Under the pieces are notes generated by a model. It searched no databases, had not been told where the DNA came from, and saw nothing but the letters and a program-made list of their open reading frames with translations. The position numbers were made by a program, and so were the translations under genes. From the NCBI RefSeq assembly GCF_002591975.1, contig NZ_NVQE01000001.1, forward strand, positions 335,265 through 399,264: DNA of 64,000 nucleotides, read 5' to 3'. Source of the stretch: Mycobacterium neglectum. Its GTDB lineage: Bacteria > Actinomycetota > Actinomycetes > Mycobacteriales > Mycobacteriaceae. This document shows, one piece after another, positions 34,801 through 43,304 of this stretch (positions within the stretch are counted from its first letter, which is position 1; each line of letters begins with the position of its first letter).

Positions 34801-35068
34801 GTACGACGCGGGCCGACGCGCCCCGATTCCACTGCCGCTCAAGACGTCCTATGCGTGGGCGGAAACCGATCACCATCGCGGAGCCCCACTGCGGGAGGCC
34901 GGTTGGCGGTGGAAGACCGGCAAGTATCCCGGGGAGGACGCCGAGCCCGCACACGTCCGGGTGTGGGGGCCCGGCTTGCCGTTCGAGGATCTGGTCGCCG
35001 CCGGACTGCCCGACTACGCGACGCGGTTGTGGCTGCCGATGCTGTCGGCCGAACGGGACCCCGACTGA
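31817..35068 (+). CDS. recC: Exodeoxyribonuclease V subunit gamma, RecC
   Basis: 1083 residues, typical length. RecC is an inactivated helicase-like subunit that splits DNA strands and scans for recombination signals in the RecBCD complex. The start LHRAERTDLLADGLGALLSD and VPAKGVERWLSQRLSHVLG are RecC features; MCPDIETYAPLI and GLDDGVFPR lie in the helicase-like core, and DLIGFFKDPVKGFFRALDY precedes the C-terminal nuclease-like fold. The stop overlaps the recB ATG by 1 nt (TGATG). Confidence 0.96.
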   Translation: MALHLHRAERTDLLADGLGALLSDPLPDPFAEEVVIVPAKGVERWLSQRLSHVLGRGRGADGVCAGISFRSPYSLIAEISGTDRDDPWSPDAMVWPLLDVIDESCDQPWCKTLSTHLGHFETGDERELRQGRRYSVARRLAGLFASYARQRPQLLIDWESGADGGVDDDLRWQPPLWRALTGRIDADPPHIRHAKTVATLRDSPTDLPQRISLFGHTRLPSTEIELLDALATHHDLHLWLPHPSDELWTSLVDDQGPIPRRADTTHRQVHHPLLATLGRDLRELQRGLPADRDTDEYLGGRAHPETMLGWLQSDITANAVRPQGRTLRADDRSVQVHSCHGPARQIDVLREVLLGLLADDDTLEPRDILVMCPDIETYAPLIVAGFGLGDVVTGSHPAHRLRVKLADRALTQTNPLLGVASQLLTLAGGRATASEVLNLAEAGPVRTRFNFSDDDLDAIADWVREANIRWGFDRAHRHPYGVDFLQNTWRFGIDRVLAGVAMSDDSHAWLDTTLPLDDVGSNRIELAGRLAEYVERLHTCVESLSGARPLRDWLAALSTGITALTAVPDADLWQSSQVEREFNDVVAKAGSHADTVMRLPDIKALLDRHLAGRPTRANFRTGTLTVCTMVPMRSVPHRVVCLVGLDDGVFPRLGVVDGDDVLARDPMTGERDIRSEDRQLLLDAIGAATEKLVITYTGANEYSGQRKPPAVPLVELLDTLDGTTPEKVRDWVLVEHPLQPFDVRNVTPGALGMPAGQPFTFDPTALTAAQVAAGHRGKRPTLIGQPLPAPPPDDIALDDLIGFFKDPVKGFFRALDYTLPWDVEAVEDAMPVEIDALQEWKVGDRMLDDMLRGMTPESARAAEWRRGSLPPGKLGWRTATDICVQVDALASAAKRHRTAEPDAYDVDVEVTLGRRVTGTVPRLYGDRLVAVTYSKLDGRHLLESWIRLVALTAQYPGREWTAVCIGRPKRSGPPRERLLGPPESAVDLLRDLVTMYDAGRRAPIPLPLKTSYAWAETDHHRGAPLREAGWRWKTGKYPGEDAEPAHVRVWGPGLPFEDLVAAGLPDYATRLWLPMLSAERDPD

Positions 35069-38000
35069 TGGACATGCCACCCTTCTACCTGCTCGGCCCG
35101 CTGCCGACACCGCGGTCCACCACCGTGCTGGAAGCCAGCGCGGGCACCGGCAAGACGTTCGCCCTCGCCGGGCTGGTGACCCGCTACGTCGCCGAGGGCG
35201 TCGCGACGCTGGACCAGATGCTGCTCATCACATTTGGGCGGGCGGCCAGCCAGGAACTGCGGGAGCGGGTGCGCGGTCAGATCCTCGAGGCGCTGCTGGC
35301 GTTCGACGAGCCGTCCGGCGACTACAACGACCTCGTCAGACATCTGCTCGACGGTGACCCCGGCGAGCTGGCCGAGCGCAAGCTGCGGCTGCGTGACGCA
35401 TTGGCGGGCTTTGACGCGGCGACGATCGCGACCACCCACCAGTTCTGCCAGCTGGTGCTGAAATCGCTTGGGGTGGCCGGCGACACCGATGCCGGCGTGC
35501 AGTTGGTGGAGAGCCTCGACGACGTCGTCACCGAGATCGTCGACGACCTGTACCTGGCGCACTTCGGCCAGCAGAAGGACGATCCGCCGCTGACTCGCGA
35601 CCAGGCACTCGACCTCGCGCGGGAGGTCGTCGGCAGCGCCCACACCGAGCTGCGGCCGCTGGACCCGCCGCCGGGCTTCGAGCCCGCGGTACGGGTGGAC
35701 TTCGCCAAGGCCGTGTGCGAGGAGTTGGAGAAGCGCAAGCGAAAGCTCGGCATCCTGCACTACGACGACCTGCTGTCCCGGCTCGCGAATGCGTTGGAGG
35801 CCATCGATTCTCCGGCCCGCGCACGCATGCAGCGACGCTGGTCGATCGTCATGGTCGACGAGTTCCAGGACACCGACCCGGTGCAGTGGCAGGTGATCGA
35901 CCGCGCGTTCTCCGGGCGGTGCACAGTGATCCTGATCGGCGACCCGAAGCAGGCGATCTACGCGTTCCGCGGCGGCGACATCGTCACGTATCTCCACGCG
36001 GCCGACTCCGCAGGCGAGCGCCAGACCCTCGGCACCAACTGGCGGAGCGACGCCCCGCTGGTCGACAGCCTTCAGGCGGTGATGCGCGACGCCCAACTCG
36101 GTGACGCCAGGATCGTCGTTCGGGGGGTGGCGGCCAACCACAAGGAACATCGGCTCAAGGGGGCGCCGCACAACGAACCGTTCCGCCTGCGCGTCGTGTC
36201 GCGAGATACGTTGCGCACCAAACCCGATCGTGTCATCACGATGGACCGCCTGCGCACCCACATCAGCAAGGACCTGGCCTCCGACATCGCCGCGCTGCTG
36301 TCGAGCGGCGCGACCTTCTGCGAGGAGCCGCTGAGGCCCGGTGACATCGCGGTGATCGTCGAGACGCACCGTGACGGCCGGGTGTGCTTCGACGCACTCA
36401 CCGCCGCGGGCATCCCCGCCGTGTACACCGGCGACTCCGATGTGTTCGGCTCGCCTGCGGCCGACGACTGGCTGTGCCTGCTGGAGGCGTTCGACCAACC
36501 GCACCGTTCCGGGTTGGTGCGCGCGGCGGCGACGACGATGTTCTTCGGCGAGACCACCGAAACCCTGTCCGCCCAGGGCGACACGCTGACCGATCGGATC
36601 GCCGACACCCTGCGCGAGTGGGCCGACCACGCCCGCGACCGTGGGGTCGCGGCCGTCTTCGAAGCCGCGCAGCACAAGGGGATGGGCACCCGGGTGCTGT
36701 CGTGGGTCGACGGCGAACGGCATATGACCGACCTGGCCCACCTGACACAGGTGTTGCACGACACCGCGCACCGGGAACACTTCAGCCTGCCCGCCCTGCG
36801 TGACTGGCTGCGCACCCAACGCGAAGAGCGAAGCGGCGCAGCCGAACGCAATCGGCGCCTGGACAGCGACGCGGCGGCCGTGCAGATCATGACGGTGTGG
36901 GTGAGCAAGGGTTTGCAGTATCCGGTGGTGTATCTGCCGTTCGCGTTCAACCGCAATATCCAGACCCGCGATGTCGTCCTGTTTCACGATGGCGACACCC
37001 GCTGCCTACACATCGGCGGTGAGCAGAGTCCCGACTACTCGAAAGTCCAGCAGTTGGGCCGGCGCGAGGCCGCCAGCGACGACGTCCGGCTCACCTATGT
37101 CGCGTTGACCCGGGCGCAGTCGCAGGTGGTCGCATGGTGGGCGCCGTCGTGGGACGAACCCAACGGCGGACTGTCACGCTTGCTGCGTGGCCGTCAGCCC
37201 GGCGATCCGGTGGTGCCCGACCGCTGCGATCCCCCGAAGATCGACGATGCCGATGCGATGGCGGCCCTGCGGGCGTGGGAGAACGTCGGCGGGCCCGTCC
37301 TCGAGGACTCGGTGGTCGCGCCCTCCACAGAGGTCGAATTACCGCCCGCTCCAACTGGGCTCGGCGTCCGGCACTTTCACCGTCAGATCGACGCGTCGTG
37401 GCGGCGCACGTCGTACTCGGGGCTGATCCGCGCGGCCGAGTCCGAGTCTTCTCAGGGGGTGACCAGCGAGCCGGAGGTGATCGAGCTCGACGACGAGGTC
37501 GGCGACGTCACGGTGACCGAACCGGCCGACTCCGCGGCCACCGCCGTCCCTTCCCCGATGGCAGACCTACCGATGGGTGCGAAGTTCGGCTCTCTGGTGC
37601 ACGCCGTGCTGGAGACCGCCGACCCGTACGCCGCCGACCTGGCCGCCGAACTCGAGACGCAGACCCGCGAGCACTCCGTGTGGTGGCCCGTCGATGTCTC
37701 TGCCGAGGATCTCGCAGCTGCCCTGGTGCCGATGCACGACACCCCACTCGGCCCGCTCGCGTCGGGCACGACGCTGCGGCAGATCGGCTTGCGGGACCGG
37801 TTGCGAGAGATGGATTTCGAGTTCCCGCTGGCCGGTGGCGACCTGCGGGGCGATGGGCCGAGGATCTCCCTGGCCGACGTCGGACGGCTGTTCCGTGAGC
37901 ACATGCCCGCCGGCGATCCGCTGGCGTCCTACGCCGACCGGCTGGCGAGCGGTGCGCTCGCCGGACAGTCGCTGCGGGGTTACCTCACGGGCTCCCTGGA

Positions 38001-38367
38001 CGTCGTGCTGCGTGTCGGCGGGAAGTACCTAGTCGCGGATTACAAGACAAACTGGCTCGGCGAGCCCGAAAAGTCGTTGACGTCGGCGGATTACGGTCAG
38101 GCCCGCATGGCCGAAGCCATGCTGCATTCGGACTATCCGCTGCAGGCGTTGCTGTACTGCGTTGTGCTGCATCGGTTCCTGCGCTGGCGGCAACCGGGCT
38201 ACTCACCGGAGCAGCATCTCGGTGGCGTGCTCTACCTGTTCGTGAGGGGTATGTGTGGTGCACAGACGCCGATCGTCGACGGGCACCCCGCGGGCGTGTT
38301 CAGTTGGCGGCCGCCCGCGTCGCTGATCGTAGCGATGTCCGACCTGCTCGACGCGGGAGTCGCATGA
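35068..38367 (+). CDS. recB: Exodeoxyribonuclease V subunit beta, RecB
   Basis: 1099 residues from ATG 35068. SF1A helicase motifs: Walker A ASAGTGKT (23-30), Walker B VMVDEFQDTDPVQW, GDPKQAIYAFRGGDI, GTNWRSDAPLV and TYVALTRAQ. The C-terminal nuclease has GSLVHAVLE, GSLDVVLRV and VADYKTNWLG. With RecC and RecD it resects double-strand breaks; in mycobacteria RecBCD is known to serve mainly single-strand annealing rather than RecA-dependent recombination. The stop overlaps recD by 4 nt. Confidence 0.97.
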   Translation: MDMPPFYLLGPLPTPRSTTVLEASAGTGKTFALAGLVTRYVAEGVATLDQMLLITFGRAASQELRERVRGQILEALLAFDEPSGDYNDLVRHLLDGDPGELAERKLRLRDALAGFDAATIATTHQFCQLVLKSLGVAGDTDAGVQLVESLDDVVTEIVDDLYLAHFGQQKDDPPLTRDQALDLAREVVGSAHTELRPLDPPPGFEPAVRVDFAKAVCEELEKRKRKLGILHYDDLLSRLANALEAIDSPARARMQRRWSIVMVDEFQDTDPVQWQVIDRAFSGRCTVILIGDPKQAIYAFRGGDIVTYLHAADSAGERQTLGTNWRSDAPLVDSLQAVMRDAQLGDARIVVRGVAANHKEHRLKGAPHNEPFRLRVVSRDTLRTKPDRVITMDRLRTHISKDLASDIAALLSSGATFCEEPLRPGDIAVIVETHRDGRVCFDALTAAGIPAVYTGDSDVFGSPAADDWLCLLEAFDQPHRSGLVRAAATTMFFGETTETLSAQGDTLTDRIADTLREWADHARDRGVAAVFEAAQHKGMGTRVLSWVDGERHMTDLAHLTQVLHDTAHREHFSLPALRDWLRTQREERSGAAERNRRLDSDAAAVQIMTVWVSKGLQYPVVYLPFAFNRNIQTRDVVLFHDGDTRCLHIGGEQSPDYSKVQQLGRREAASDDVRLTYVALTRAQSQVVAWWAPSWDEPNGGLSRLLRGRQPGDPVVPDRCDPPKIDDADAMAALRAWENVGGPVLEDSVVAPSTEVELPPAPTGLGVRHFHRQIDASWRRTSYSGLIRAAESESSQGVTSEPEVIELDDEVGDVTVTEPADSAATAVPSPMADLPMGAKFGSLVHAVLETADPYAADLAAELETQTREHSVWWPVDVSAEDLAAALVPMHDTPLGPLASGTTLRQIGLRDRLREMDFEFPLAGGDLRGDGPRISLADVGRLFREHMPAGDPLASYADRLASGALAGQSLRGYLTGSLDVVLRVGGKYLVADYKTNWLGEPEKSLTSADYGQARMAEAMLHSDYPLQALLYCVVLHRFLRWRQPGYSPEQHLGGVLYLFVRGMCGAQTPIVDGHPAGVFSWRPPASLIVAMSDLLDAGVA

Positions 38368-40040
38368 GTCTCGAAGTGTTCTCGGAGCTGTTCGAGCCGG
38401 CCGATGTCCATGTCGCGAGGCGGCTCACCGCGATGGCGAACGAGTCCGATGAATCGGTGGCATTGGCCGTCGCGATCGCGGTGCGTGCACTGCGCGGCGG
38501 GTCGGTATGCGTCGATCTACGGTCGATCGCCGAACAACTCGAAATGCCTGAGCTGCCATGGCCGTCGCCCGATGACTGGCTGGCCGCGGTGCGGGCGAGC
38601 CCACTCGTCACCGATACGCCGGTCCTACGCCTGTTTGGCGACTTGCTGTACCTGGACCGCTATTGGCTCGAAGAGCAGCAGGTGTGCGACGACGTGCTGA
38701 CGCTGCTGTCGTCGACACTGCCCGGCGAGGTGCCCGGCCTCGAACGGCTGTTCCCCGCAGGCTGGGAGGAGCAGCGCGCCGCGGCCGAAATCGCACTGAC
38801 ACAATCGCTTACGGTGCTGACCGGCGGCCCCGGCACCGGCAAGACGACGACGGTGGCGCGGCTGCTGGCGTTGCTGGCCGAGCAGGCGTCGCTTTCGGGC
38901 CGCCCGCCGCTGCGTATTGCGTTGGCGGCGCCGACGGGTAAGGCCGCCGCGAGGCTGCTCGAGGCCGTCCAGTTGGAGGTCGGCAGGCTCGACGCCGTCG
39001 ACCGCGATCGTCTGCCGGAGCTGAAAGCGTCGACGCTGCATCGCCTGTTGCGGTCGCGGCCGGGTAATTCGTCGCGGTTTCGCCATCACCGTGAGAACCG
39101 GCTGCCGCACGACGTAATCGTCGTCGACGAGACGTCGATGGTGTCGTTGACCCTGATGGCCCGACTGCTCGAAGCGCTGCGCCCCGACAGTCGGCTGCTG
39201 CTCGTCGGCGATCCCGACCAGTTGGCGTCGGTCGAGGCGGGCGCGGTGCTGGCGGATATGGTCGACGGTCTCGGCGAGCGCTCCGACGTCCGCATCGCGG
39301 CGTTGACGACATCGCACCGGTTCGGCGAGTCGATCGGTGCGCTGGCGTCGGCGATCCGCACCGGCGACGTCGACGACGTCGTTGCCTTGCTGCGCGCCGG
39401 CGGCGACCACATCGAGTGGGTCGAGACCGACGACCCCGGCGAGCAGCTGCGCAAAGTCCTTCTCCCCCACGCGTTGCGGCTGCGCGAAGCGGCCATCCTC
39501 GGCGACGTGAAGGCGGCATTGTCGACGCTGGACGAGCACCGGCTGCTGTGCGCGCACCGGCGCGGTCCCTACGGCGTGCGGTTCTGGAACCACCAGGTGG
39601 AGCGATGGCTGACCGACGCGACCGGCGAGCCGCTGTGGACGCAGTGGTATGCGGGCAGACCGGTGCTGGTGACCGCGAACGACTACGGGCTGAACCTGTA
39701 CAACGGCGATACCGGCGTGACGGTGGTGCGCGGCGACGGGCTTCGCGCCGTCGTGGCCGCGGGTAAGGGGCCGATCGAGTTCGCGACCGGACGGCTATCC
39801 GACGTCGAGACCATGCACGCGATGACGATCCACAAGTCGCAGGGCAGCCAGGCCGATGAGGTGACCGTCCTGATGCCGCCCGAGGACTCGCGACTGCTGA
39901 CCCGCGAGTTGTTCTACACCGCGGTGACGCGGGCCAAGGAGAAGATCCGCATCATCGGCGCGGAGGCGTCGGTGCGCGCGGCGGTGCAGCGGCGTGCGGT
40001 CCGGGCGTCCGGGCTGGCGCAGCGGCTCCGCGCGACCTAG
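38364..40040 (+). CDS. recD: Exodeoxyribonuclease V subunit alpha, RecD
   Basis: 558 residues from ATG 38364 (ATGA overlap with recB). 5'-3' SF1B helicase subunit: Walker A LTGGPGTGKTTTVARLL, Walker B VVDETSMVS, motif III LLVGDPDQLASVEAGAVLAD, motif V MTIHKSQGSQADEV and motif VI FYTAVTRAKEKI. All helicase motifs are intact. The recC-recB-recD order and overlaps match M. tuberculosis Rv0631c-Rv0629c. Confidence 0.97.
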   Translation: MSLEVFSELFEPADVHVARRLTAMANESDESVALAVAIAVRALRGGSVCVDLRSIAEQLEMPELPWPSPDDWLAAVRASPLVTDTPVLRLFGDLLYLDRYWLEEQQVCDDVLTLLSSTLPGEVPGLERLFPAGWEEQRAAAEIALTQSLTVLTGGPGTGKTTTVARLLALLAEQASLSGRPPLRIALAAPTGKAAARLLEAVQLEVGRLDAVDRDRLPELKASTLHRLLRSRPGNSSRFRHHRENRLPHDVIVVDETSMVSLTLMARLLEALRPDSRLLLVGDPDQLASVEAGAVLADMVDGLGERSDVRIAALTTSHRFGESIGALASAIRTGDVDDVVALLRAGGDHIEWVETDDPGEQLRKVLLPHALRLREAAILGDVKAALSTLDEHRLLCAHRRGPYGVRFWNHQVERWLTDATGEPLWTQWYAGRPVLVTANDYGLNLYNGDTGVTVVRGDGLRAVVAAGKGPIEFATGRLSDVETMHAMTIHKSQGSQADEVTVLMPPEDSRLLTRELFYTAVTRAKEKIRIIGAEASVRAAVQRRAVRASGLAQRLRAT

Positions 40041-40049
40041 ACGCGATTT

Positions 40050-40088
40050 CGGTGTCGGCAGTCGCGCCGAGCACGACCAGCGACACCG
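40050..40088. terminator. Inverted repeat between convergent recD and Ddn-like genes
   Basis: CGGTGTCG (40050-40057) and CGACACCG (40081-40088) are perfect 8-bp arms around 23 nt in the 55-nt gap between converging stops. A bidirectional terminator is likely; there is no T tract. Confidence 0.45.
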
Positions 40089-40095
40089 ATCGCAA

Positions 40096-40530
40096 CTAAT
40101 TGTCGGCGACGAGCTCGAAGACCGGGATCACGCGGTCGGTGCGCGTCTCGTACTCGCCGAATCCGGGCGCGCGCTCGACGATGATCCGGTAGATACGGTC
40201 GCGGTCCTCCCGGGTCAGTTCACGGGCGACGACGGGGCGTTTCGGTTCCGCGCCGATCTCGACCTGAACGTGGGAGTGGGCGCGGAGGTTGAACACCCAG
40301 GCGGGGCTTTCGTCGCGGCCGGCCGCGGAGCCGACGACATAAATCTTGTCGTCGATGTCGAAGTAGGCCACCAGATTGACCCGCTCTGCCCCGCTCTTGG
40401 CGCCCGAGGACGTCAGCAGCAGCAGCGGAAAGCCTTCGAACTGCCCGCCGACCTTGCCGCCGTTGCGGCGGAACTCCTCGATGTTGCGCTCGTTGAATTC
40501 ACGTTCGGAGGTCATGTCGTCGTCGGGCAT
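40096..40530 (-). CDS. Deazaflavin (F420)-dependent nitroreductase-family protein
   Basis: 144 residues from ATG 40530. Ddn/FDOR-B-like split beta-barrel: PLLLLTSSGAKSGAERVNLV, then YFDIDDKIYVVGSAAG, PAWVFNLRAHSHVQVEIG and ERAPGFGEYETRTDRVIPVF. These enzymes use reduced F420 to reduce quinones or nitro compounds. Substrate unknown. It converges with recD and is divergent from the SRPBCC gene. Confidence 0.92.
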   Translation of the reverse strand: MPDDDMTSEREFNERNIEEFRRNGGKVGGQFEGFPLLLLTSSGAKSGAERVNLVAYFDIDDKIYVVGSAAGRDESPAWVFNLRAHSHVQVEIGAEPKRPVVARELTREDRDRIYRIIVERAPGFGEYETRTDRVIPVFELVADN

Positions 40531-40586
40531 GACTTCATGGTGACACTTCGGACCGCTTCCCGAGCCACAACGCGTAGCGTGAAGCC

Positions 40587-41033
40587 GTGGCCCAGATCGA
40601 CCGCACCCGCACCATCGCGGCTGCCCCGCAGGACGTCTGGGAGGTCCTTGCCGACTTCGGTGCACTGAGTTCGTGGGTCGATCGCGCCGACCATTCGTCC
40701 ATCCTGACCCGCGGCGCCGACGGTCCGATCGGCACCACCCGGCGGGTCCAGATGGGGCGCAACACGCTCGTCGAGCGCATCGTCGAGTTCGACCCGCCGC
40801 ACGCGCTGGCCTACGACATCGAGGGTCTGCCCACGCGGCTGCGCAAGGTCAACAACCGCTGGACGTTGCGACCGTCGGGAGAATCGGCGGTCGTGACGCT
40901 GACGAGCACCGTCGAGATCGGCTCTGGCCGCATACAGAGACTTGCCGAACGCGTCATGTGTCGACTGATGACCCGGGAATCCGACGGCATGCTCGCCGGC
41001 CTCGCCAAGCGATTGGAGACCTCTCATGTCTGA
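40587..41033 (+). CDS. SRPBCC-family protein
   Basis: 148 residues from GTG 40587. The START/Bet v1-like fold is recognised from IDRTRTIAAAPQDVWEVLAD, FGALSSWVDRAD, and the C-terminal long helix with LAERVMCRLMTRESDGMLAG LAKRL. These proteins bind hydrophobic ligands or act as polyketide cyclases. Its 3' end overlaps the sulfatase start by 8 nt, so the two are coupled. Confidence 0.88.
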   Translation: MAQIDRTRTIAAAPQDVWEVLADFGALSSWVDRADHSSILTRGADGPIGTTRRVQMGRNTLVERIVEFDPPHALAYDIEGLPTRLRKVNNRWTLRPSGESAVVTLTSTVEIGSGRIQRLAERVMCRLMTRESDGMLAGLAKRLETSHV

Positions 41034-42843
41034 CAGGCCCGACATCGTCATCCTGATGACCGACGAGGAACGTGCGATCCCTCCCTATGAGTCCCCCGAG
41101 GTGCTCGCGTGGCGTGACCGCACGCTGGCCGGCCGCAAATGGTTCGACGAACACGGCGTCAGCTTTGCCCGCCACTACACCGGATCGCTGGCCTGCGTGC
41201 CAAGCCGCCCAACGATTTTCACCGGGCAGTATCCCGATCTGCACGGTGTCACGCAGACCGACGGCATCGGCAAGGTGTTCAACGATTCCCGCATGCGCTG
41301 GCTGCGCCAGGGTGAGGTGCCCACGCTCGGCAACTGGTTCCGCGCCGCCGGTTACGACACCCACTACGACGGCAAATGGCACATCACGCATGCGGATCTG
41401 ACCGACCCGAAGACCGGACGTCCGCTGGCGACCAACGACGACGACGGCGTCGTCGACCATGCGGCGGTGCAGCGCTACCTCGACGCGGATCCGCTTGCGC
41501 CGTTCGGCTTTTCGGGCTGGGTGGGGCCCGAGCCGCACGGCGCGCTGCTCGCCAACGCCGGCGTCCGTCGCGACGCGCTGATCGCCGATCGCGTCGTCGC
41601 ATGGCTCAACGACCGCTACGAGCGGCGCCGCGCCGGCGAAGCGGATGCGCTGACGCCGTTCCTGTTGGTCGCCAGCTTCGTCAATCCACACGACATCGTG
41701 TTGTTCCCGGCGTGGGCGCGCAGGAGTCCGGTGCAGCCGTCGCCGCTGGATCCCCCGAACGTGCCCGCCGCACCCACCGCCGACGAGGACCTGTCGACGA
41801 AGCCGGCCGCGCAGATCGCTTTCCGCGAGGCGTACTACACCGGATATGGGGTGGCGCCCGCGGTCGACCGGACCTATAACCGCAGCGCTCAGCGCTACCG
41901 CGACCTCTATTACCGACTGCACGCCGAGGTCGACGCGCCAATCGATCGGGTGCGCCGGGCGGTGACCGACAGCGGCTCGGACAACGCCGTGCTGGTGCGC
42001 ACCTCCGACCACGGCGACCTGCTCGGCGCCCACGGCGGCCTGCACCAGAAGTGGTTCAACCTGTACGACGAGGCCACCCGGGTTCCGTTCGTCGTCGCGC
42101 GGACTGGAGCGGGCGCCACGTCGGCTCGGACGGTGACGGCGCCGACGTCGCACGTGGATCTGGTGCCGACGCTGCTGGGCGCGGCGGGTATCGACATCGC
42201 GGCGGTGGCCGAGACGCTGCGGGAGTCCTTCTCCGAGGTGCACGAACTCCCCGGTCGCGACCTCATGGGTGTGGTCGACGGGACACCCGCCGACGAATCG
42301 CGCGCCGTGTACCTGATGACGCGCGACAACATGCTGGAAGGCGACACCGGCGCCTCAGGGGTGGCCCGCCAATTGAAGCTGACCGCGAATCCCCCTATGC
42401 CGCTGCGTATTCAGATACCCGCGCACGTCGGATCCAACTTCGAAGGACTGGTCGTCCTGGTCGACGAGGCCGACGGCGGCGAGGGACATCTGTGGAAACT
42501 GGTGCGCACGTTCGACGATCCGGCCACCTGGACCGAACCCGGGGTGCGTCACCTCGCGGCCAACGGTCTTGGCGGCGAGGCGTATCGGTCATCGCCGCTG
42601 GACGATCAGTGGGAGCTCTACGACCTGACGGTCGATCCGATCGAAGCCGTCAACCGGTGGACGGATCCGGGACTGGACGAGATACGTAGCTACTTGCGTA
42701 TGCAACTAAAACACGTACGGGCCAATGCGATTCCCGAACGGAACAACCCCTGGCCGTATGTCTCTCGTCGGCCACCGGCGGCAAGACAGTCGGTCGCCGG
42801 CCGGATAAGGCAACGATTGAGCGGCAGACGTCCGGTCAAATAG
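41026..42843 (+). CDS. Type I sulfatase
   Basis: 605 residues. The sulfatase signature CVPSRPTIFTGQYPDLHG has Cys57, which formylglycine-generating enzyme converts to formylglycine. Metal-binding IVILMTDEER at the N-terminus and TSDHGDLLGAHGGLHQKW further on complete the active site. No signal peptide is evident, so it is probably cytosolic. It likely hydrolyses an alkyl or aryl sulfate ester; substrate unknown. It is coupled to the SRPBCC gene upstream. Confidence 0.92.
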   Translation: MSDRPDIVILMTDEERAIPPYESPEVLAWRDRTLAGRKWFDEHGVSFARHYTGSLACVPSRPTIFTGQYPDLHGVTQTDGIGKVFNDSRMRWLRQGEVPTLGNWFRAAGYDTHYDGKWHITHADLTDPKTGRPLATNDDDGVVDHAAVQRYLDADPLAPFGFSGWVGPEPHGALLANAGVRRDALIADRVVAWLNDRYERRRAGEADALTPFLLVASFVNPHDIVLFPAWARRSPVQPSPLDPPNVPAAPTADEDLSTKPAAQIAFREAYYTGYGVAPAVDRTYNRSAQRYRDLYYRLHAEVDAPIDRVRRAVTDSGSDNAVLVRTSDHGDLLGAHGGLHQKWFNLYDEATRVPFVVARTGAGATSARTVTAPTSHVDLVPTLLGAAGIDIAAVAETLRESFSEVHELPGRDLMGVVDGTPADESRAVYLMTRDNMLEGDTGASGVARQLKLTANPPMPLRIQIPAHVGSNFEGLVVLVDEADGGEGHLWKLVRTFDDPATWTEPGVRHLAANGLGGEAYRSSPLDDQWELYDLTVDPIEAVNRWTDPGLDEIRSYLRMQLKHVRANAIPERNNPWPYVSRRPPAARQSVAGRIRQRLSGRRPVK

Positions 42844-43304
42844 TCCATCTGGCCAGCAAACGCGGTAAAGTCTGACCGGGTTGACTTTCCAGCCCACCGG
42901 AAACGTCTCGGCGGCGACTCCAACTCCCCGCCGAATGGGTGATAACCCTGACGTCAGCCGACATTAGACGGGTAGGAATTCGAGCTGGGGGGCTCGTTGT
43001 CGGTAAATACAGATTTCATAACGACTTTGCCAAGCAGGGGCGCGCTAAGTCGTACTCGGATAGTCGGGTCTGTACAGTCAGTGCGTCCGACACGCACGGC
43101 ACGTCGCTCCGACCGGGGCGGCGAACCATCTGGGGTGAACACAGAGGAGATGCGCACCTCCACAGTCATCGTCGGCCTCCAACGGGGCTGTACGACGGCC
43201 GTACCCCAGCGGCTCCCACATCACCTGGCGCATCAGCAATTTCGCGCCGGGTCACTACCACAGCCAAATCATGGCGTCGTTGCGCCTAGGCCAAAGGGAT
43301 TGTC
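42844..43304. other. Intergenic region upstream of the acyl-AMP ligase gene, 461 bp
   Basis: No recognisable coding sequence. A 7-bp inverted repeat TCGGCGG / CCGCCGA (42908-42934), about 65 nt after the sulfatase stop, may be its terminator. The stretch 42990-43030 is notably AT-rich for this genome (GGTAAATACAGATTTCATAA) and may hold a promoter. The length suggests a long leader or a regulated promoter for the ligase gene. Confidence 0.5.

Noticed and set aside
35014..36987. Long open frame of 657 codons on the minus strand within recB
   Set aside because: It is antisense to RecB with all helicase motifs on the plus strand; its translation is His/Arg/Val-rich without any family pattern, a common GC-bias artefact.
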